From assembly GCA_964606325.1 (NCBI GenBank), contig CAZSGE010000081.1, forward strand, positions 1-10,690: 10,690 nt of DNA, read 5' to 3'. This stretch comes from Berkiella sp964606325. GTDB lineage: Bacteria > Pseudomonadota > Gammaproteobacteria > Berkiellales > Berkiellaceae. The notes beneath the pieces are model-generated. The model saw only the letters and a list, made by a program, of their open reading frames with translations. It did not search any database and had not been told where the DNA came from. A program made the position numbers and the translations under genes. Positions 6,563 to 10,690 of the stretch are shown here, in pieces (positions within the stretch are counted from its first letter, which is position 1; each line of letters opens with the position of its first letter).

Positions 6563-7728
6563 AAGTGCTTGTTGCGCACAATGCTTATCAATCGCATCAC
6601 ATTGGCGGTGAAGATGTTGTTGTTCAAAAAGAGTTGATAGCCCTTAAAAAAGCATTAGGGGAAGAAAATGTTTTTGAATATAGGGTGAGCAACGATGATA
6701 TACGCCCGCTGAATTTGGTGGCGACATTATGGGGCTCTAACATTCACTTCAAGCAAGTGGTCGCATTGGTTAAAAAACATAGCATTGATATTGTTCATGT
6801 GCATAATTTTTTTCCACTGTTAACGCCCAGCGTTTTTGCAGGGGCAAAATATGCTGGCGCGAAAGTGGTTCATACCTTACACAATTTTAGATGGTGGTGT
6901 AGCTCTGGAATACTCTACCGTAACAACAAGGCTTGTGAAAAGTGTTTTGGAAAAGCCTTTGGATGGCCTGGCATAGTACATAAATGTTATCGAGATTCAT
7001 ATCCGCAAAGTTTCGCTGCCACAATGGCTTTTGCCTGGTATCGCCTAAAAGACTATGCCAAATATATTGATGTTTATTTTGTTTTAACCCGTTTTCAACA
7101 AGATAAGTTAAAAGAATATATTGCACCCCATAAATTGTGGTTAAAGCCAAATGGTATTGAGCCAACACAACAGTTAATTGCCACTGAAAATAAAAAAGAT
7201 TATTTGTTTGTGGGGCGTTTGGAATCAGCCAAAGGCATCGAATTGCTACTCTCTACCTGGGAGGCGCTACCAGCAGATTTTTGCTTGAAAATTATAGGCA
7301 CAGGCCCTAATGAAGATGCTTTACGTCAGCGCTATGCAAGTTCAAGAATTGCGTTTTTAGGTCAACTTCCCCATCGTGAAGTGTTAGGCTTTATGCGGGG
7401 CGCAAAATATCTTATCCATGCGTCACTTACTTATGAAACCTTTGGTTTAACACTATTAGAAGCTTTAAGCGTTGGCACACCGGTGATTGCGATGGATGTT
7501 GGGCCAAGAAAAGAGTTTATTCAATCAGGCGTTAATGGTTTTCTTTGCGCAAAGGATGATTTGGCTAAAACAATTTTAACTGCGCATGACTATGTTAATT
7601 ATGCTTCTTTATGCGAGCAAGCGTTTAAGAGCGCACAGCCCTTTTATATGGATAATATTATTTCAAAGCAATTAAGTTATTATAAAAATTTGTTACGCAA
7701 TGAGGTGCCTCATGCAAGCACCACTTAA
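6559..7728 (+). CDS. Glycosyltransferase, GT4 family, with internal Cys cluster
   Basis: The protein has 389 residues. N-terminal features are VAHNAYQSHHIGGED (5-19), typical of one GT4 group, and VHVHNFFPLLTPSVF (79-93). HNFRWWC (108-114) starts a Cys-containing loop, with Cys114, Cys126, Cys129 and Cys143 (HKCYRDS), possibly a metal site. The donor half has YLFVGRLESAKGIELL (215-230), IIGTGP (245-250) and the E-x7-E pair E293/E301 in YETFGLTLLEAL. The start overlaps the previous stop (ATGA) and has TGAGG at 6547-6551, seven bases upstream. An 18-bp perfect palindrome covers the start codon. The 3' end overlaps the next gene by 17 bases. A role in stepwise assembly of the repeat unit at the inner membrane is inferred; the specificity is unknown. 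Confidence 0.92.
   Translation: MKVLVAHNAYQSHHIGGEDVVVQKELIALKKALGEENVFEYRVSNDDIRPLNLVATLWGSNIHFKQVVALVKKHSIDIVHVHNFFPLLTPSVFAGAKYAGAKVVHTLHNFRWWCSSGILYRNNKACEKCFGKAFGWPGIVHKCYRDSYPQSFAATMAFAWYRLKDYAKYIDVYFVLTRFQQDKLKEYIAPHKLWLKPNGIEPTQQLIATENKKDYLFVGRLESAKGIELLLSTWEALPADFCLKIIGTGPNEDALRQRYASSRIAFLGQLPHREVLGFMRGAKYLIHASLTYETFGLTLLEALSVGTPVIAMDVGPRKEFIQSGVNGFLCAKDDLAKTILTAHDYVNYASLCEQAFKSAQPFYMDNIISKQLSYYKNLLRNEVPHASTT
7702..7705 (+). promoter_or_regulatory. Shine-Dalgarno GAGG that favours the ATG at 7712
   Basis: GAGG lies six bases before ATG 7712 and overlaps the alternative ATG at 7700, so the downstream start is more likely. It is part of a near-palindrome (7700-7713, arms ATGAGG and CCTCAT with TG between). 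Confidence 0.55.
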
Positions 7729-8497
7729 GATCACGATTATTACCGTTTGCTATAACAGTGCCAAAACAATTGAGCAAACTATTCAATCAGTGCTCAACCA
7801 ACATTACCCCAATCTGGAATATATAATTATTGATGGTGCCTCAACAGATGGTACGCAAAACATTGTCAAAAAATATGCCGACAAAATAACGCTATTTAAA
7901 TCAGAGCCTGACAAGGGCATTTATGATGCTATGAATAAAGGCCTTACCCTTGCAACAGGCGACATTGTTGGTTTATTGAATGCAGATGATCTTTATGCCC
8001 ATGCTCATGTTTTGGCGAAAGTGAATACCACATTTGAGCGCGATATTGACGCTTGTTATGGTGATTTAATTTATTTTTCAGGAAACGACCAAAGCAAGGT
8101 GCTGCGCTATTGGAAATCAAATGAATTTAAAGCAGGATTATTTGCAAAAGGTTGGTGCCCCCCGCATCCCACTTTTTTTGTGAAGCGCACCATTTATGCG
8201 CAGCAGGGTTTGTTTAATACAACTTATCGTATGGGAAATGATGTTGAACTTATGATGCGCTTTTTAGAAAAAGCTAAAATAAAATCGGCTTATATTCCTC
8301 AAGTGCTTGTTCATATGAGAGCAGGTGGCGTTTCCAACCGTGGCTTTAAAAATATCTTGATACAAAACAAATGCATTCTACAAGCTGCGCGTGCTTTAGA
8401 GATCCCTTTTTCAACTTATGGTTTTGTGTTTGGAAAACTGAAAAGTAGGCTTTTACAATTTATTTTCAAACCCACAAGAGATGAACAATATGTATAA
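7712..8497 (+). CDS. Glycosyltransferase, GT2 family (GT-A fold, WcaA-like)
   Basis: The protein has 261 residues from ATG 7712; ATG 7700 would add four. The GT-A core begins at ITIITVCYNSAKTIEQTIQS (7-26), followed by DGASTDGT (41-48), SEPDKGIYDAMNKG (64-77) and the metal-binding LNADD (89-93). The acceptor region contains CPPHPTFFVKR (149-159) and GNDVELMMRF (175-184), the position of the catalytic base. This arrangement is typical of the WcaA/PF00535 enzymes that add a sugar to an undecaprenyl-linked O-antigen or colanic-acid intermediate. A basic, hydrophobic C-terminus (236-253) may touch the membrane. It overlaps the GT4 gene by 17 bases and the SDR gene by about 8, indicating a coupled operon. 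All catalytic motifs are present. Confidence 0.92.
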   Translation: MQAPLKITIITVCYNSAKTIEQTIQSVLNQHYPNLEYIIIDGASTDGTQNIVKKYADKITLFKSEPDKGIYDAMNKGLTLATGDIVGLLNADDLYAHAHVLAKVNTTFERDIDACYGDLIYFSGNDQSKVLRYWKSNEFKAGLFAKGWCPPHPTFFVKRTIYAQQGLFNTTYRMGNDVELMMRFLEKAKIKSAYIPQVLVHMRAGGVSNRGFKNILIQNKCILQAARALEIPFSTYGFVFGKLKSRLLQFIFKPTRDEQYV

Positions 8498-9452
8498 TGA
8501 TATTAACGTCTTGGTAACGGGTGCAACAGGCTTTGTTGGCGAACACTTATGCCAACATTTGTTATCACAAGGTTACGGTGTAACTGCAGTTGGCAGAAAA
8601 GAGAGCTTTCCCATTGAGCATGAACGTCTTCGTTATGTTGTCATAGCCCACATTGATGGGGATACCGACTGGAAAGATTGCTTGCAAGGCGTGCACGTTG
8701 TCATTCATTTGGCAGCAAGGGTGCACCATATGAACGATAAAGGCTTAGCTGCTTTGGCGCAATATCAAGAAGTGAATGTGAAAGGCACAAAGCAGTTGGC
8801 TAAAGCTGCGATTGCTAACCAAGTGAAGCGTTTTATATACATTAGTACCATTAAAGTGATTGGTGAAAAAACAATAGAAATGCCACTGCGCGCCGAAGAT
8901 CAACCCAGGCCAACAGACGCCTATAGCTTATCAAAATTACAAGCAGAGCTCATTTTGCAAGAAGAAGCAAAACGAAGCGGCATGGAATGGGTTATCATCA
9001 GGCCGCCATTGGTGTATGGCCCTGGTGTTAAGGGAAATTTTGGACGCTTAATTAAATTAGCCAAAACAAAATTGCCTTTACCTTTTGGTGCGCTTAAAAA
9101 TCGCCGCAGTTTGGTCAGTATTTATAACCTATGTAGTTTTATTGAATGCACAGTGTCTCATCCCAATGCTGCTAGCCAAGTTTTTTTGGTGTCTGATAAT
9201 GAAGATCTCTCAACTTCACAATTATTACGTGCACTTCGGCACGCTCTTGGTAAAAGAGGCAACTTGTTACCATTGCCTCGTTTTGTTTTGAAGTTGATAG
9301 GGCTGATTTTAGGCAAACGCCGCGAAGTTGCACGTGTTGTGGATTCATTACAAGTGAATATTGAGAAGTCGATGCGGTTACTAAGTTGGCGCCCACCAAT
9401 GAGCGTGCAAAGATCGATTGAGGAATTGCTAAACCCCAAAACGCCCTCTTAG
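8490..9452 (+). CDS. Extended SDR, NAD(P)-dependent sugar-nucleotide epimerase/4-reductase, WbpV/WreQ-like
   Basis: The protein has 320 residues from ATG 8490 (AAGAG nine bases upstream); ATG 8481 would add three. The Rossmann motif GATGFVG lies at 11-17, VVIHLAARVHHMND at 70-83, YISTIKVIGE at 117-126, the catalytic Y145-x3-K149 in AYSLSK, and VIIRPPLVYGPGVKGNF at about 169-185. The ISTIKV, VKGNF and C-terminal SLQVNIEKS features are those I associate with WbpV/WreQ-type enzymes. These reduce UDP-4-keto-6-deoxy-GlcNAc to UDP-QuiNAc or are annotated as UDP-glucose 4-epimerase family. They usually lie beside a WecA/WbpL-type initiating transferase, which could be outside this window. It overlaps the GT2 gene and ends the first rightward cluster. 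Family assignment is firm; the exact reaction (reductase or epimerase) is not. Confidence 0.88.
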   Translation: MYNDINVLVTGATGFVGEHLCQHLLSQGYGVTAVGRKESFPIEHERLRYVVIAHIDGDTDWKDCLQGVHVVIHLAARVHHMNDKGLAALAQYQEVNVKGTKQLAKAAIANQVKRFIYISTIKVIGEKTIEMPLRAEDQPRPTDAYSLSKLQAELILQEEAKRSGMEWVIIRPPLVYGPGVKGNFGRLIKLAKTKLPLPFGALKNRRSLVSIYNLCSFIECTVSHPNAASQVFLVSDNEDLSTSQLLRALRHALGKRGNLLPLPRFVLKLIGLILGKRREVARVVDSLQVNIEKSMRLLSWRPPMSVQRSIEELLNPKTPS

Positions 9453-9460
9453 CTTTAAGA

Positions 9461-9500
9461 GAGCTCCGCACCAAGCGGTAGAGGGGGTAGGGTGAGGGTC
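9461..9500. repeat. G-rich intergenic stretch resembling the CCCTCACCCTA-type dispersed repeat
   Basis: Just after the SDR stop, GGTAGAGGGGGTAGGGTGAG lies at 9476-9495; its complement has the CCCTCACCCTACCCCCTC style seen in many gammaproteobacterial intergenic repeats. A short CCGC/GCGG inverted repeat precedes it. A 6-bp hairpin (9446-9451 with 9456-9461) spans the stop codon but has no T-run, so a terminator is not supported. No gene is seen between 9453 and 9599. Confidence 0.35.
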
Positions 9501-9516
9501 TTTAAAATTCAAACTT

Positions 9517-9556
9517 TGGTACCTACATGGTACTTTCCACTTTGTTTCCCTATAAT
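9517..9556 (+). promoter_or_regulatory. Candidate promoter with perfect TATAAT and duplicated TGGTAC site
   Basis: A perfect -10 hexamer TATAAT lies at 9551-9556, 44 bases before the TTG at 9600. The -35 position (9528-9533, 17-base spacer) holds TGGTAC, a poor -35, which is also repeated at 9517-9522, exactly 11 bases upstream. A poor -35 with helically phased direct repeats is a pattern expected of an activated promoter. No regulator can be named. Confidence 0.45.
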
Positions 9557-9599
9557 GACCAGTTCTCGGGTTTTATCTGTGCAAAAGTGAATATCACAA

Positions 9600-10580
9600 T
9601 TGACTTATATAATTGACTTACAACATCTTTGGGAAGGCAGTAACCCTGATACAACGGGAGCACAAGCAGATGTAGCCGCACGTAAAAATGTGGTGTCCGT
9701 TATTGTAGTCGCTTCAAGAAGCGAATCGTTGTTGATCCAGACCTTACAATCCGTGCTAGCACAGCAATTTGTTCGTGAAGTCATTATTGTGAATTGCGAA
9801 GAGCAACCTTCATTAGAGAAGGCGCTTGCAAAGTTCGTTAGAAACCATCCCAAATGCTACCACGTCAGAGGGCATAAAAACGCAGGACTTGCTGCGGCCT
9901 ATAATCTGGGAGCACAACATGCTTCTGGGCAATTTCTGCTTTTTATCAAAGGAAATTGTATTTTGGCTAAAAATGCCACGGCAAAATTATTATCAACTGG
10001 GATGTTAAAACCAGCGCCTTGGGTTGTTGGGGCAGCTGAAAAGCCCTCAGAAGATGCTTTTAAACCACTGGGCATGTTAAGCAAGCTTTTTGCAAATTCA
10101 TTTGATGCTTTGAAATATGAAGGCAACCAGCATCAAGCAATACCTGAAGTCTCGTTGCCTGGTGGTGGATTTCATGCTGCTAATATTGGCCCAGACTGTC
10201 TGTTTTTATCAACACAATCTTTTTTAGAATTAAAGGGTTTAGATAAAAAGTGTTTTCACAGCACTTTTCATATGGATTTATGTTTACGCATTCATTACGC
10301 TGGTGGCGGTGTGTATAGAGCGCGTGAATTTGATGTCGTTGCTTTTAAAGGTACTAAGCAACCTTTTAGAGCGGCCATGAGAAATGAGTGGCAGGCTTTT
10401 TGTGGCCGATTTCACTTCTATCAAAAATATGTTAGTAGAAATACAAATAAATTTTTAATGGTGTTTATTTACGGCGCTTTAGCTGGTGGTTTTATGGTTC
10501 GCTGCCTTGGCCGCTTGTTTAGTGCCTTTATACCTGATAAACCGAAAAATAAATTATCAAAGCAAACTAGCTTTAACTAG
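9600..10580 (+). CDS. GT2-like glycosyltransferase-fold protein lacking the DxD motif
   Basis: The protein has 326 residues from TTG 9600. The GT-A fold starts at VSVIVVASRSESLLIQTLQS (32-51), with REVIIVNCEE (59-68) and KNAGLAAAYNLGAQHASG (93-110), as in rhamnosyltransferase-type GT2 enzymes. The strand that normally ends in a DxD reads LLFIKGNCIL (113-122), so the metal-binding acids are absent. The distal motif HMDLCLRIHYAGG (224-236) is kept. A hydrophobic segment at 284-306 may anchor the C-terminus. The first 30 residues do not look like the family, there is no Shine-Dalgarno before TTG, and the next upstream in-frame codon is a stop, so the true start is uncertain (GTG at 9690 or 9693 are options). 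It lies apart from the cluster behind its own candidate promoter. It may be a catalytically altered or inactive transferase. Confidence 0.75.
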   Translation: MTYIIDLQHLWEGSNPDTTGAQADVAARKNVVSVIVVASRSESLLIQTLQSVLAQQFVREVIIVNCEEQPSLEKALAKFVRNHPKCYHVRGHKNAGLAAAYNLGAQHASGQFLLFIKGNCILAKNATAKLLSTGMLKPAPWVVGAAEKPSEDAFKPLGMLSKLFANSFDALKYEGNQHQAIPEVSLPGGGFHAANIGPDCLFLSTQSFLELKGLDKKCFHSTFHMDLCLRIHYAGGGVYRAREFDVVAFKGTKQPFRAAMRNEWQAFCGRFHFYQKYVSRNTNKFLMVFIYGALAGGFMVRCLGRLFSAFIPDKPKNKLSKQTSFN

Positions 10581-10690
10581 GGTTTGGCCTAGCATCGATA
10601 CGCGTTTCTTGGTAACATCCCACTGCGCCCTTAAGCGGTATATTTCTTAAGGCAAAACATATGGTGGCCTGTCGGTCCCCTCGCAATGAT
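10577..10690. repeat. Right-end intergenic DNA with inverted repeats and an ATTGCGAGG-type end
   Basis: The DNA after the last gene holds a 5-bp hairpin across the stop codon (10577-10581 with 10588-10592), a 7-bp inverted repeat (CCTTAAG at 10629-10635, CTTAAGG at 10646-10652), and a terminal stretch whose complement begins ATCATTGCGAGGGGACC. That last form is common at dispersed intergenic repeats of AT-rich Legionellales and Rickettsiales genomes. The stretch is cut by the window edge. No gene is supported here, though one minus-strand frame is suggestively open (10564-10649). Confidence 0.35.

Overview
The window is a surface-polysaccharide (LPS O-antigen or capsule type) biosynthesis locus from an AT-rich Gram-negative bacterium. 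By style it looks gammaproteobacterial: the last gene-pathway enzyme is of the WbpV type, and the intergenic DNA contains GC-rich hairpins, a CCCTCACCC-type stretch and an ATTGCGAGG-type end. Such repeats are familiar from Legionellales and Rickettsiales genomes. The taxonomic guess is weak. The G+C content is about 40% by eye.

Left half, minus strand (4177 down to 40): a tight five-gene operon. In transcription order it encodes a NodU/CmcH/TobZ-type O-carbamoyltransferase, a SxtJ-like membrane protein, a 50-residue single-pass DUF5989 (SxtK-like) microprotein, a membrane-anchored SGNH hydrolase, and a class I SAM methyltransferase. Gaps are +8, -1 (TAATG), +4 and -4 bases. The first four follow the order sxtI-sxtJ-sxtK-sxtL of the saxitoxin cluster, but here they sit in a glycan locus.

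The main observation is that the microprotein ends exactly in FIYTLF. This fits the C-terminal FxYxxF acyl-shuttle motif described for DltX in teichoic acid D-alanylation, where a Tyr carries the acyl group to a Ser of a second transferase. Positive-inside topology places this tail outside the cytoplasm, next to the anchored SGNH enzyme. I propose that the operon is a Dlt-like envelope carbamoylation (or related acylation) system: cytosolic activating enzyme, membrane transferase (SxtJ-like, not MBOAT), Tyr-shuttle microprotein, and SGNH Ser transferase.

The divergent junction (4178-4435) holds three adjacent hairpins and a 35-codon protein-like remnant on the minus strand.

Right half, plus strand (4439 to 9452): five closely spaced or overlapping genes encode a second methyltransferase, two GT4 glycosyltransferases, a GT2 glycosyltransferase and a WbpV-like sugar-nucleotide epimerase/reductase. 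After a 147-base gap with a TATAAT box comes a separate GT2-like gene (9600-10580). It has lost the DxD motif and has an uncertain start. Together the genes would build and decorate a repeat unit: GTs assemble sugars, the SDR supplies a 6-deoxy-HexNAc-type donor, and the methyltransferases and carbamoyl module add modifications.
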